Assembly: GCA_003538625.1 (NCBI GenBank)
Contig: DPRR01000007.1
Location: 124,001 to 188,000, forward strand
Reading direction: 5' to 3'
Source of the DNA: Ignavibacteriales bacterium
GTDB lineage: Bacteria; Bacteroidota; Ignavibacteria; Ignavibacteriales; Ignavibacteriaceae
Length of the DNA stretch: 64,000 nt
Positions 22,146-31,043 of this stretch are shown here, one piece after another; position 1 is the first letter of the stretch; each line of letters opens with the position of its first letter. The position numbers and the translations under genes are program-made. Below the pieces are notes generated by a model. The model was given only the letters and a program-made list of their open reading frames with translations, did not search any database and had not been told where the DNA came from.

Positions 22146-24207
22146 TCTTTGATTCCGGTTTAACATATCTGAACAAAGCAACATTTAATCCGAATGTGAA
22201 CCAGATAAGTGTCGTTATCTCGTGATCCCAAAAGTTTAGTTCTGTTAAACCGGAAATTAGAAATCCGCAGAATGCTGCGAGAGCACCCAAAGCGTAAGAT
22301 GATATAAATGGTTTTTCTTTAGCTGCCCTATATATATTGACATCAATCAATATAATTTTATAGAATAAATAAAGCACTGCAAGCAATCCAAACAAACCAA
22401 GTGTTGCCAGTACATGAAAAAAATTATTATGTAAATGCCCCTGGATTTCTTTATCAAACGGACGCTTATATTGTTTATATAGATTTTGCAGGTCAATGTC
22501 GCCTACTCCAAAAATCGGATGGTCTTTGAATATTTTAATTCCCGCCATCCAAAAGGCGAATCTATTTGCGTTTGATGGATGATTTGGATCAAAAATTCCA
22601 AGCAGCCTGCTTTGCTTCGTGTCTACATGAGCAACAAATAAATTACTTCCGGATAAACTGATAGATTTAGGTGTATAACCTAAATTTAATTGAGCAGATA
22701 AATTAAATTGTTCATTATCGTTTTTATCTAATATAAAAATATTTCCGGATGTGCTTACAGCAGCAAATTTGTTATCATAATTATCCATCTTAAAAATATT
22801 TTTTATTTGCGGAATATTTTGAATTAATTTCATTCCGTTATTTCCAACAGAATAGATATTTAATCCTCTATCATTTACTGTAAATGCAAATGAAGAAGCA
22901 TAATAAAAAAATGAAATTGCAGTTGAGTCTTTTGCTATTAAACTATCAACCGGTAAACCATTTTGTAAAGGATAAATTAAAAATCCATTAGCGGGTCCTG
23001 CAAAAATTATAAATGAAGTATCAACAAAAACATTAGTATATGAAGTAAATTGATTTGCCCGAATTTTTTGATTTAAATTATCAGGATCAGTAAATATTGT
23101 AAGCCCGCTGTCCCTATCTAAAATATAAAATTTCCCATTGCCCGCTGCTTGCGAGTAAGTATATCCCGGCGAATAGAGTTCATCTTTTATAATAAAACGA
23201 TCCGAATCATTTTTTAACAAAATAAATCTTGTGTCTATTAATCCGGTTAAATAATAATTATCTCTCCAATGATAAAATCCTGTTGCAGCGGATGGAAGCT
23301 CAATTTGATCAAACAAAGTGTCATCTCTGAATACAGCAAGTCCTTTGTTGTAATCGGAAACTATTAATTCATCTTTCAGCTTGTATACGTCATAAGCTTT
23401 TCCTTCAGTGGAAATATTTGATGCTGCTGTGATTGAGTTATCTTCTATCTTATAAATATTAATTTCACTGATATTTTTTTGCGTCAATAAAAAAATTACT
23501 ATAAATAAACTTCCGGCAATTAATACTTTCCATTGTCTTTTTATTACTAAAATAACAAGAATACCAAATGCAGCACCCATCCAACCGGTTCTTTTATAAG
23601 TTGAGAATAATGCCAATAGTGATAATGAAAATCCAACAAATAAAAATATTTTATTTTTTATTGATGTCTTTTCATTTATAAAAAATGCAAAAAGAAAAAT
23701 AACCGTAAAACTAAGTATCTCGCTGGCTGTAATCGGATACTGAAATATAGAAGGACCTGATTCAGTAAATCCATAAAGGTCTTTAAGATAGTACTGAAAT
23801 GAAAAGTATAGATAGATCATTACTGTTACTAATGTTCCGCCAATGTAGATTTTAAAAAATGTTTTTGCATCTTTAAAATTATTTGCGGAAGCCAGAATTG
23901 TGTAAATAATTGGAATTAGCAGAACACGTTTTAATAAATTATTAAATGCGGCTGAATGTTCGGATGAAAATAATGTGGATAGAATCTCTGCTAATATGTA
24001 CCAGATAAGTGCAAACTCTAATCCGGTTTTACTAAACTGATTTTCTTTTTTTACAGCAGCTTTAATCAATAAAAGAATTAAAGCGCCATAATAACCCAGC
24101 TGATTTACAAAAATAGAATTACTTAGGCTAAGCAGAAAAATTACAATAAAAACAAAAATAGTGGAATCAATTATTTTTAAAATGCTCTCTTTTTTATCAG
24201 ACATCAT
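22138..24207 (-). CDS. O-antigen ligase/O-glycosyltransferase family protein with embedded propeller-like domain
   Basis: A 689-residue inner-membrane protein of the Wzy_C (WaaL/PglL) family, which moves glycans from a lipid carrier to lipid A or protein on the periplasmic face. Residues 1-245 hold about 8-9 membrane helices with the conserved YKRTGWMG (204-211). The family signature lies in the C-terminal part: RFAFWMAGIKIFKDHPIFGVG (549-569), HLHNNFFHVLATLGLFG (592-608, catalytic-type His), then three helices. Between them, about 300 soluble residues (245-545) form repeating beta segments (YDVYKLKDELIVSDYNKGLAVFRDD; KFYILDRDSGLTIFTD; FAFTVNDRGLNIYSVG; KFAAVSTSGNIFILDKN), like an LVIVD/WD-type propeller. 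Ordinary members are 400-450 residues. It overlaps the ABC exporter gene by 11 bases. Confidence 0.82.
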   Translation of the reverse strand: MMSDKKESILKIIDSTIFVFIVIFLLSLSNSIFVNQLGYYGALILLLIKAAVKKENQFSKTGLEFALIWYILAEILSTLFSSEHSAAFNNLLKRVLLIPIIYTILASANNFKDAKTFFKIYIGGTLVTVMIYLYFSFQYYLKDLYGFTESGPSIFQYPITASEILSFTVIFLFAFFINEKTSIKNKIFLFVGFSLSLLALFSTYKRTGWMGAAFGILVILVIKRQWKVLIAGSLFIVIFLLTQKNISEINIYKIEDNSITAASNISTEGKAYDVYKLKDELIVSDYNKGLAVFRDDTLFDQIELPSAATGFYHWRDNYYLTGLIDTRFILLKNDSDRFIIKDELYSPGYTYSQAAGNGKFYILDRDSGLTIFTDPDNLNQKIRANQFTSYTNVFVDTSFIIFAGPANGFLIYPLQNGLPVDSLIAKDSTAISFFYYASSFAFTVNDRGLNIYSVGNNGMKLIQNIPQIKNIFKMDNYDNKFAAVSTSGNIFILDKNDNEQFNLSAQLNLGYTPKSISLSGSNLFVAHVDTKQSRLLGIFDPNHPSNANRFAFWMAGIKIFKDHPIFGVGDIDLQNLYKQYKRPFDKEIQGHLHNNFFHVLATLGLFGLLAVLYLFYKIILIDVNIYRAAKEKPFISSYALGALAAFCGFLISGLTELNFWDHEITTLIWFTFGLNVALFRYVKPESKIN

Positions 24208-26062
24208 TTTCCCGAAACTGCATTTCGTAAAGTTTTTTGTATAGACCCTTTTCTTCGGAGATCAGCTGATCGTGCGTTCCTTGCTGAATTATTCTTCCTC
24301 TATCTAATACAAGAATATTAGTAGCGTTTCTTATAGTACTTAATCGGTGAGCAATTACAAAAGTAGTTCTGTTCATCATCAGTCTTTCGATAGCCTCCTG
24401 AACAAGAATCTCGGATTCATTATCCAATGCTGATGTTGCTTCGTCAAAAATCATAATCTCAGGATTTTTTAGGAGCGCACGTGCAATAGTTAAACGTTGT
24501 CTCTGTCCACCGGATAATTTTACTCCCCTTTCACCTATTATAGTATTATATCCAATAGGCATTTCACTTATAAAATTATGGGCATTAGCAGTTTTTGCTG
24601 CTTCGATAATGTTTTCAACAGGATAATCTGTTAAACCGTAGGCAATATTTTCAGCTACTGTTGTATTAAATAAAAAAGTTTCCTGCGTTACAATTCCCAT
24701 TTTAGCACGTAAAGATTCTATAGTTACTTCCTTAATATTATTTCCATCCAACAGAATTTGCCCTTCCGTTGGATCATAAAATCTCGGGATAAGATCTGCG
24801 ATTGTAGATTTGCCACCACCGCTTGGACCAACTAGTGCTATTATCTCACCCCGCTTAACCCTGAAGTTTAAATTATCCAGAACTTTGGTATCAGAATCTT
24901 CATATTTGAATGAAACATTTTTGAAAACTATTTCATTCTTAAAATTATTTAGTTCAATTGCGTTCGGGATATTTTTTATTAGTGGTTCAATATCCATTAT
25001 TTCAAAAATACGATCCGCTGCTGCGCTTGCTTCCTGAATTCTATTATTAACGCTTCCAAGTTCTTTAATTGGCGGCATCATTTGAAAGATTGCAAACAGA
25101 AATCCCAAAAACTGACTTGCATTAAGTGTTCTATCCACAAGGACCAGAATTCCACCGTAGTAGATAACAATTACACCTATTATTACACTTAAAATTTCTG
25201 TGATTGGCGAAGATAAATTTCTTGTTCGAACGGTTTTAAGTACAAGCTTAAAATAATTTTTAGTCTCCTGCATAAATCTATTATTTTCAAATTTTTCCAT
25301 TCCGAATGCTTTTACAATTTTAACTCCGGAAATTGTTTCCTGCAGAATACTTGTTATATCAGCAAGTTTTGTTTGAAGGATAACAGTCTGTTTCTTTAGT
25401 TTATTTCCTATCCAGGCTATTATTAAACTTGCAATTGGAACTATAATGAAAGCAAAAAGCGAGAGCTGCCAGCTAATGCTGATTGCAATTACAAGAAAAA
25501 CTATAATAGTAAGCGGTTCTTTAATAAGATTTGAAAACGTTGTTGAAATACTTAACTGAATAATATTAACATCATTAGTAAATCTGGAAATAATGTTTCC
25601 GACTTTTTCCGATTTAAAATATCCGATTGGCAACTTGTGCAAATGCTTGTATGCATCATCCCGTAAATCTTTCATAGATGCATATTCAACAAATGCCATA
25701 AAATATCCCTGCAAATAGCCAAAAATATTTTTTAATAAAAATGCTGTTAGTACTAAAAAACAGATCTTTATCAGAACTTCAGGTCTGTCGCCGCTTAAAA
25801 CAAAATCATTAAAAGATTTTACTGCTTCGTCTTTTAAGTTTATAATCCAATCAGGAAGAATACTTGAAGCTTTTTCTATATTGTTAGTTTGTTCAGTAGC
25901 CTGTTTTGATGCCGATTCCTGAAATAAAGTATCTAACAATGGAATTGTTAAATACACAGATAAGCCGTTAAGAACAGCAAATAAAATGGTAAACACAAAT
26001 GTTAATAATATGTGCCGCCAGTAAGGTTTTGTGTATGCAAGTATTCTGTAATAAGAATTCAA
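24197..26062 (-). CDS. MsbA-like lipid/glycolipid ABC exporter
   Basis: A 621-residue half-transporter: six membrane helices (about residues 15-335), then an ATPase domain with Walker A LVGPSGGGKST (about 407), signature KLSGGQRQRLTIARAL (about 515), Walker B MIFDEATSALD and the switch His in VIAHRLSTIRN. The architecture is that of MsbA (lipid A flippase) and PglK (lipid-linked oligosaccharide flippase). The next gene, overlapping by 11 bases, is an O-antigen-ligase-family protein. This favours a role in flipping the glycan donor or its lipid acceptor. Which lipid it carries cannot be read from sequence. Confidence 0.9.
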   Translation of the reverse strand: MNSYYRILAYTKPYWRHILLTFVFTILFAVLNGLSVYLTIPLLDTLFQESASKQATEQTNNIEKASSILPDWIINLKDEAVKSFNDFVLSGDRPEVLIKICFLVLTAFLLKNIFGYLQGYFMAFVEYASMKDLRDDAYKHLHKLPIGYFKSEKVGNIISRFTNDVNIIQLSISTTFSNLIKEPLTIIVFLVIAISISWQLSLFAFIIVPIASLIIAWIGNKLKKQTVILQTKLADITSILQETISGVKIVKAFGMEKFENNRFMQETKNYFKLVLKTVRTRNLSSPITEILSVIIGVIVIYYGGILVLVDRTLNASQFLGFLFAIFQMMPPIKELGSVNNRIQEASAAADRIFEIMDIEPLIKNIPNAIELNNFKNEIVFKNVSFKYEDSDTKVLDNLNFRVKRGEIIALVGPSGGGKSTIADLIPRFYDPTEGQILLDGNNIKEVTIESLRAKMGIVTQETFLFNTTVAENIAYGLTDYPVENIIEAAKTANAHNFISEMPIGYNTIIGERGVKLSGGQRQRLTIARALLKNPEIMIFDEATSALDNESEILVQEAIERLMMNRTTFVIAHRLSTIRNATNILVLDRGRIIQQGTHDQLISEEKGLYKKLYEMQFRENDV

Positions 26063-26080
26063 TTTATTTCTTTGTGATGA

Positions 26081-27097
26081 TTAGATATTACGTAAGCCGC
26101 AGCCACCATTAATTTTAATGATTTTAAAATCAGTAAGCGTTTCAAGTTTAAATATTTCAATATATGAATCCCTTCCAAAACTGTTATCAAATATCAGAAA
26201 ATCACCTATCAGCACAAAACGATTATTTTCAAATGTGCCAAACATTTTTACCGTTTTTTGTAGTTGAAGATCATATATCGCAAGTATTGATTTTTTTTGA
26301 TCAGTCTGGTTTTTTGTTAACACATTATAAGATTTAAACAGAATTATCAGGTGCTTGTTATTTTCTGCCCAGGCTAATTGTAATATTTTTTTTGATTTAA
26401 ACTTAGTCTTAATTTCTTTTTGTGATTTTTGCTGTCTGATATAAATCGAATCTTTTTTTTCAATTACCTCAAATAACCCGTTTGGGGATTTATAATTTAA
26501 AGATGGAAATTTTGTTACTGGATATCCATCTTTTGTCAGATCAAATATTTCTGTGTTATCCGATAGTAACTTACCAAAACGATTATACACTTGTATATTT
26601 TTATTTACATAGGATGCTATCGTTTTATCTATAGAGTTAATAATTAGTGTAAATCTGTCATTATCAGTCCAGAACGGTATTACCTGAATGCCATCCTCCA
26701 ATTGTGTAATCAGATCTGCTTTATTTAATTCAAAGTCTATTCTGTACAATCTGCCTTTTTCAATTGCCGGTTGTGATGATTTTAATCTTTGTTTTCGTTT
26801 GCAAATAAAATACGCAGATTTATAATCAGGTGATACCAAGAGGTCCATAACTCGTTCATCATCAGAATGCCAAAAAATCTTGTAAGTGTCATTAACATAA
26901 TCATATTTAAAAATTGACGGAATTCCGGAATTATTACCTACAAAATAAAAGGAATTAAATTCTGTTACTTTAGCATTTTTAATTTCATTACTCAGATTTT
27001 CTTTATCATAATCATCATCTCTATTATTAGTGCAAGAAATAAATAATACTCCGAGCGAAATTATTAAAGGAAATATTTTAATAATTAATTTACTCAC
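26081..27097 (-). CDS. Predicted lipoprotein with propeller-like repeats
   Basis: A 338-residue protein opening with a lipoprotein signal (MSKLIIKIFPLIISLGVLFISC, lipobox LFIS-C). The mature part has an Asn/Asp-rich linker, then repeating strand patterns with a TolB/PD40 feel: FNSFYFVGNNSGIPSIFKYDYVNDTYKIFW, VMDLLVSPDYKSAYFICKRK, LAWAENNKHLIILF, KSILAIYDLQLQKTVKMFG. I recognise no named family. It lies between xerD and the ABC exporter in one tight run, so it may be the outer part of the glycan export module. Both this protein and the ligase loop look like propellers. Confidence 0.72.
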   Translation of the reverse strand: MSKLIIKIFPLIISLGVLFISCTNNRDDDYDKENLSNEIKNAKVTEFNSFYFVGNNSGIPSIFKYDYVNDTYKIFWHSDDERVMDLLVSPDYKSAYFICKRKQRLKSSQPAIEKGRLYRIDFELNKADLITQLEDGIQVIPFWTDNDRFTLIINSIDKTIASYVNKNIQVYNRFGKLLSDNTEIFDLTKDGYPVTKFPSLNYKSPNGLFEVIEKKDSIYIRQQKSQKEIKTKFKSKKILQLAWAENNKHLIILFKSYNVLTKNQTDQKKSILAIYDLQLQKTVKMFGTFENNRFVLIGDFLIFDNSFGRDSYIEIFKLETLTDFKIIKINGGCGLRNI

Positions 27098-27102
27098 CTT
27101 TA

Positions 27103-27993
27103 TTATCCTCTTGGATGATACTGTTTATGCACCTGCTTAATGTAATCCCGATCAATATGAGTATATATCTGAGTTGTTGAGATATCTGCATGACCAAGCA
27201 TTTCCTGCACTGCTCTTAAATCAGCCCCGCCTTCAAGAAGGTGGGTTGCAAATGAATGACGAAATGTATGAGGATGTACATCTTTCTTAATACCGGCTTC
27301 CTTTACGCAGCGGTCAATAATCTTCCAAACACCCATGCGGGATAGCTTTGTACCACGCGAATTAAGAAATAAAATGTTTTCACTTTTTAATTTTTTCATC
27401 AACAACGGTCTGCTTTTTTTTAGATACTCGCCGATCCACGTTATTGCACTTGAACCAATTGGAATAAGTCTTTCTTTTGAACCTTTACCAAATACTCTTA
27501 TAATCCCATCATCAAAAAACAGATCATTTACTTTTAGATTTAGCAGTTCGGATACTCTTGTTCCACAAGCATAAAATAACTCTAATATTGCTTTATCTCG
27601 TAAACCTAATATTTCCTTAGTATCCGGTACAGATAAAATTGCCTCAACTTCATTTATATCCAAAACACCGGGAAGTTTTTTTGAAATTCTAGGAGCCGAT
27701 ATTTTTTCTATTGGATTTTTAAGGATGTATTTATTTTTTATGAGGAATAAAAAAAAACCTTTTAAAGAAGAAAAATATCTTGCGGTTGAGGATCCTAAAA
27801 GTCCTAATTCCTTTAGTACTTTAAAAAATCCATTAATGTGTTCCGTGGTTACATTAGAGGGATCATCAATTTTTAATTCTTTTAAAAAAGATATGAATGC
27901 ATTAATATCGTTTTTATATGAGGCTACAGTATTTTGGGAAAGATTTTTTTCAAGCTTAAGATGCGCTAAATATTCTTTTAAAAAAAGCTCCAT
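27103..27993 (-). CDS. xerD: Tyrosine recombinase XerD-like
   Basis: Site-specific recombinase that, with XerC, resolves chromosome dimers at dif near the terminus. 296 residues: N-terminal SAM-like domain (SQNTVASYKNDINAFISFL) and catalytic domain with the full set R146 (CGTRVSELL), K170, H242-xx-R245 (HTFRH), H268 (LGHADISTT) and nucleophile Y277 (IYTHI). Typical XerD length. The start codon overlaps the stop of the PgpH-type gene by one base. No second recombinase or dif-like site is seen nearby, so this is the housekeeping enzyme and not a mobile-element integrase. Confidence 0.92.
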   Translation of the reverse strand: MELFLKEYLAHLKLEKNLSQNTVASYKNDINAFISFLKELKIDDPSNVTTEHINGFFKVLKELGLLGSSTARYFSSLKGFFLFLIKNKYILKNPIEKISAPRISKKLPGVLDINEVEAILSVPDTKEILGLRDKAILELFYACGTRVSELLNLKVNDLFFDDGIIRVFGKGSKERLIPIGSSAITWIGEYLKKSRPLLMKKLKSENILFLNSRGTKLSRMGVWKIIDRCVKEAGIKKDVHPHTFRHSFATHLLEGGADLRAVQEMLGHADISTTQIYTHIDRDYIKQVHKQYHPRG

Positions 27994-30191
27994 TAGTTTT
28001 CTTTATCTGTAATAATTCCCTGTTCTGCATCGTCTTGTTTGGGATATTTAATTCGTCTGTGATGCTGGCTTATAAGAATAGACAGAAATGATTCTTTCAT
28101 TTTTGAAATATCACTGAATGTGATGGGAGATTCATCCAACTGACCTTCTTTTAATCTTGTATTAAAAATATTGTTTATCATATTTTCTACTTTAGCAGCA
28201 TCGGGTTCAGTAATGGATCTTACAGCTGATTCACATCCATCTGCAAGCATTACAATAGCAGTTTCTTTACTGTTTGGTTTAGGTCCGGGATACCTATAAT
28301 CTTCAATTTTTACTTTATCATCGCCATAAAGTTTTTTGGCTTTTTCGTAAAAGTAAGTGCTTACTGTCGTTCCATGATGCATCGGAATAAAATCTATTAG
28401 CTCCTGGGGTAATTTATTTTGTTTAGCTAATTCTACACCTTCATTAACGTGACGAAGAATTAACTGTATACTTTCTTCTGGAGCTAAGTTTTCATGTAAG
28501 TTCTGACTATTCATTTGGTTTTCTACAAAACCTTGCGGAGAAATGGTTTTACCAATATCGTGATAATAAGCTCCCACTCTTGCAAGTAATGCATTTGCAC
28601 CGATTACTTCTGCTGCAGCTTCCGCAATCGTGCCCATAGTCATAGAGTGGTTAAATGTTCCGGGCGCCTTTCTGGCTAGATCCCGTAACAATGGTCTATC
28701 AAAATTTGATAGTTCAAGAAGCGTTAGATCCGTTGTTATGTTAAAAAGTCTTTCGAAGAAAATTAATAATCCATAAGTAAGTACGGGACTTATTAAAGCA
28801 TTGGATGCAGCAAAGGCAAACTCTATTAACATTGATTCTGCTGCAGCAAATCTCTCCAATCCAAAAGCAAGTATGGATGCAGTGTATCCGATTAATATAA
28901 AAATAAATGAACGGAATATTTGAGTACGGTTTTTTATATCCCTGACTGTATAAACTGATAAACCTCCGGCAATAAAATTCATTGCCATAAAAGTATAGTC
29001 ATTCCCTCTTAACGCGCCAACAATTAAGGAAAGTATCACCGTTAAATAAAATCCAACCCGGGAATCAAATACAATTGTAAATATCATGGATGCAGCCGGA
29101 ACAAATATTAAAAAATGTACCGGAGCTTTTACGGTTATGTGATTAACAAGATAAGTTACAAACGAAATAAATACTACAATAATTGAGATCAGTATGATTT
29201 TTGTATTATCATAAAATATTTTTTTTCTGAACAGATACAAATAGATAGCCAGTATAGTAATCAAAAACGCTATATGTAAAAACTTACCTATTAATTGTAA
29301 AACTATTCCTTCGGATCCAATTGAGTCCCCTTTTGCTTCCTTATATGATTCAATTTTTAATTTAGCTTGTTTTGTAATTCTGTCATGTTTGGCTATAATT
29401 CGTTCGTTTTCATTTACAATGCCGGCATATTTAGAAACATTGTTTTTTGCCTGCTCAATCTCAAGATTAGTTGCCTCCTGATTGAATACCAAATTGGGAT
29501 AAATAAAATGTATCGTAAATTCAATTAATGCATCCTGTATTTCAGTTGAATAATTTAATTCTCTTATCTTATTTCTGGCTTCTTTTCTTGCCTCATCATA
29601 AAACAGAAATTTGCTAATTGGTTCAATCCTATCAACATTTCCAATTCTTACTGCAATGCTATCTCTTATTGTAGCACTGCTTTCATAATCCAGGATTCCG
29701 CGTTTACTTATAGATTCTGTAATCACTGCTGCTGAATTAAAAATATTTTCCAGTGCTCTATTTTTTTTAAGATTTCCGTTTCTCTGCTGTCTGTGTAAAG
29801 TTAAAAACTCAGTAAATGATTTAGCACTTAAAAATGTAGGATTTAAATTTATTTCGGATTGGTTTTTAAGATTTTCATCCACCACACTTATTATGTATTT
29901 GGCAAAAGACTTTAAAGAATCGCTGCTTCTGGAAGGTATACTATTAAAGACAGGGTAAACTGATCTTTCAGCAGTTTTGACTTCGTTTTTATAGTCCTGC
30001 TTATCTTTAATAATCGGAAAACTTAAAGGAGCAATCAGGTCATCGTTAGTCCAGATAGCCCCTTCCGTAACTTCTGATTCAATAGATTCACCTTTCGGAA
30101 ACATCATAACAATCAGAATAACGGTTATTAATCCGATAATTATTTTTCTTTTAATTCCTGTCTGATTAATAATATTTTTATCTTCTTTCAT
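27993..30191 (-). CDS. 7TM-HD phosphohydrolase, PgpH family (probable c-di-AMP phosphodiesterase)
   Basis: A 732-residue membrane protein with the PgpH layout: one N-terminal helix (IIGLITVILIVMMFP), an extracytoplasmic 7TMR-HDED domain (IESEVTEGAIWTNDDLIAPLSFPI ... VYPVFNS), seven membrane helices (about 300-475), and a cytoplasmic HD domain with HSMTMG, YYHDIGK (metal-binding HD), RHVNEG and MHHGTT. PgpH of Listeria degrades c-di-AMP, and the domain order matches; activity here is inferred. It lies between the HAD and xerD genes with gaps of only 2 and -1 bases, so it belongs to the same transcript. No diadenylate cyclase is in the window. Confidence 0.88.
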   Translation of the reverse strand: MKEDKNIINQTGIKRKIIIGLITVILIVMMFPKGESIESEVTEGAIWTNDDLIAPLSFPIIKDKQDYKNEVKTAERSVYPVFNSIPSRSSDSLKSFAKYIISVVDENLKNQSEINLNPTFLSAKSFTEFLTLHRQQRNGNLKKNRALENIFNSAAVITESISKRGILDYESSATIRDSIAVRIGNVDRIEPISKFLFYDEARKEARNKIRELNYSTEIQDALIEFTIHFIYPNLVFNQEATNLEIEQAKNNVSKYAGIVNENERIIAKHDRITKQAKLKIESYKEAKGDSIGSEGIVLQLIGKFLHIAFLITILAIYLYLFRKKIFYDNTKIILISIIVVFISFVTYLVNHITVKAPVHFLIFVPAASMIFTIVFDSRVGFYLTVILSLIVGALRGNDYTFMAMNFIAGGLSVYTVRDIKNRTQIFRSFIFILIGYTASILAFGLERFAAAESMLIEFAFAASNALISPVLTYGLLIFFERLFNITTDLTLLELSNFDRPLLRDLARKAPGTFNHSMTMGTIAEAAAEVIGANALLARVGAYYHDIGKTISPQGFVENQMNSQNLHENLAPEESIQLILRHVNEGVELAKQNKLPQELIDFIPMHHGTTVSTYFYEKAKKLYGDDKVKIEDYRYPGPKPNSKETAIVMLADGCESAVRSITEPDAAKVENMINNIFNTRLKEGQLDESPITFSDISKMKESFLSILISQHHRRIKYPKQDDAEQGIITDKEN

Positions 30192-30193
30192 AA

Positions 30194-31042
30194 TTAAGAT
30201 AGTTTAGCGTCAAGTAATTCTTCCAGAAAATCAGCAACGCCTTCTTCATTATTAGTTTTATCAAGTACTAAATCTGCTGTTTTTTTTAATTCGGGAATTG
30301 CGTTCTTTACGGCGATTTTGATTGCTTTAGATTCAAAAAGACTAATATCATTATACCAATCGCCCAGAACAGCCGTTCTTTCTTCTTTTATCTTCAAAAA
30401 CTTTATCAGACGCTGCATCGCCTTTTTTTTAGATGATCCTGATCTTCGTACTTCAAGATAATAAATTCCTTCGTGAGTTTGTGATCTAAAGAACGAGGGC
30501 GAAACTCCAAATGTATATGGAAAACTTAATTTATCTCGGATAAACTGAACAACTCGTCTATTATCACCCGCAAAAACAATCTCAAGTGTTTTGGTTTTAT
30601 AATCGTCATATGAATTTACTTCCTGGTATTGCGCCCCAAATTTATCCACCAATTTTGGAATTACAGAATTTTGCTCAGTATAGTAAATAGCTTCTGCATG
30701 ACAAAGGGCGATATTTACCAGGAATTTTTCGGAATATTCTATTGCTTTTGCTACCTGACTTTTTGTTAAAAATGACTGATAAACAAAATGCTTGCCTGCA
30801 ACACTTTTAATAACAGAACCATCCAAAGAAATTATTGGAGAATATATTTTAAGTTCATCTGCCAGAGGGATTAATGCAGAATGTAATCTTCCCGAAGCAA
30901 ATGAAAAAAGGACTCCAAGTTTTTTTAATTCCTTAATATATTTTTTTGTTCTATCGCCTATTTCACCATTATCGTTTACCAGTGTTCCATCAACATCAAA
31001 GATTACCAGTTCTATTTTTTTTAACTTTTTTGGATCCAACAT
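30194..31042 (-). CDS. Cof-type HAD-superfamily hydrolase
   Basis: A 282-residue phosphatase of the Cof/SupH type with a C2 cap. Motif I is VIFDVDGTLVNDNGEIG (nucleophile first Asp), motif II SFASGR, the Lys lies in SGSSKKKAMQRLIKFLKI, and motif IV is VLGDWYNDISLFE. Such enzymes hydrolyse sugar phosphates, FMN or pyridoxal phosphate with broad specificity, so no substrate is given. The gene ends 2 bases before the PgpH-type gene and begins 1 base after the upstream symporter stop, so it is surely co-transcribed. Confidence 0.88.
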   Translation of the reverse strand: MLDPKKLKKIELVIFDVDGTLVNDNGEIGDRTKKYIKELKKLGVLFSFASGRLHSALIPLADELKIYSPIISLDGSVIKSVAGKHFVYQSFLTKSQVAKAIEYSEKFLVNIALCHAEAIYYTEQNSVIPKLVDKFGAQYQEVNSYDDYKTKTLEIVFAGDNRRVVQFIRDKLSFPYTFGVSPSFFRSQTHEGIYYLEVRRSGSSKKKAMQRLIKFLKIKEERTAVLGDWYNDISLFESKAIKIAVKNAIPELKKTADLVLDKTNNEEGVADFLEELLDAKLS

Positions 31043-31043
31043 G

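Noticed and set aside
27103..27993. xerD-like gene as a mobile-element integrase
   Set aside because: Housekeeping XerD length and motifs, embedded in an operon; no attachment repeats, excisionase or cargo nearby.
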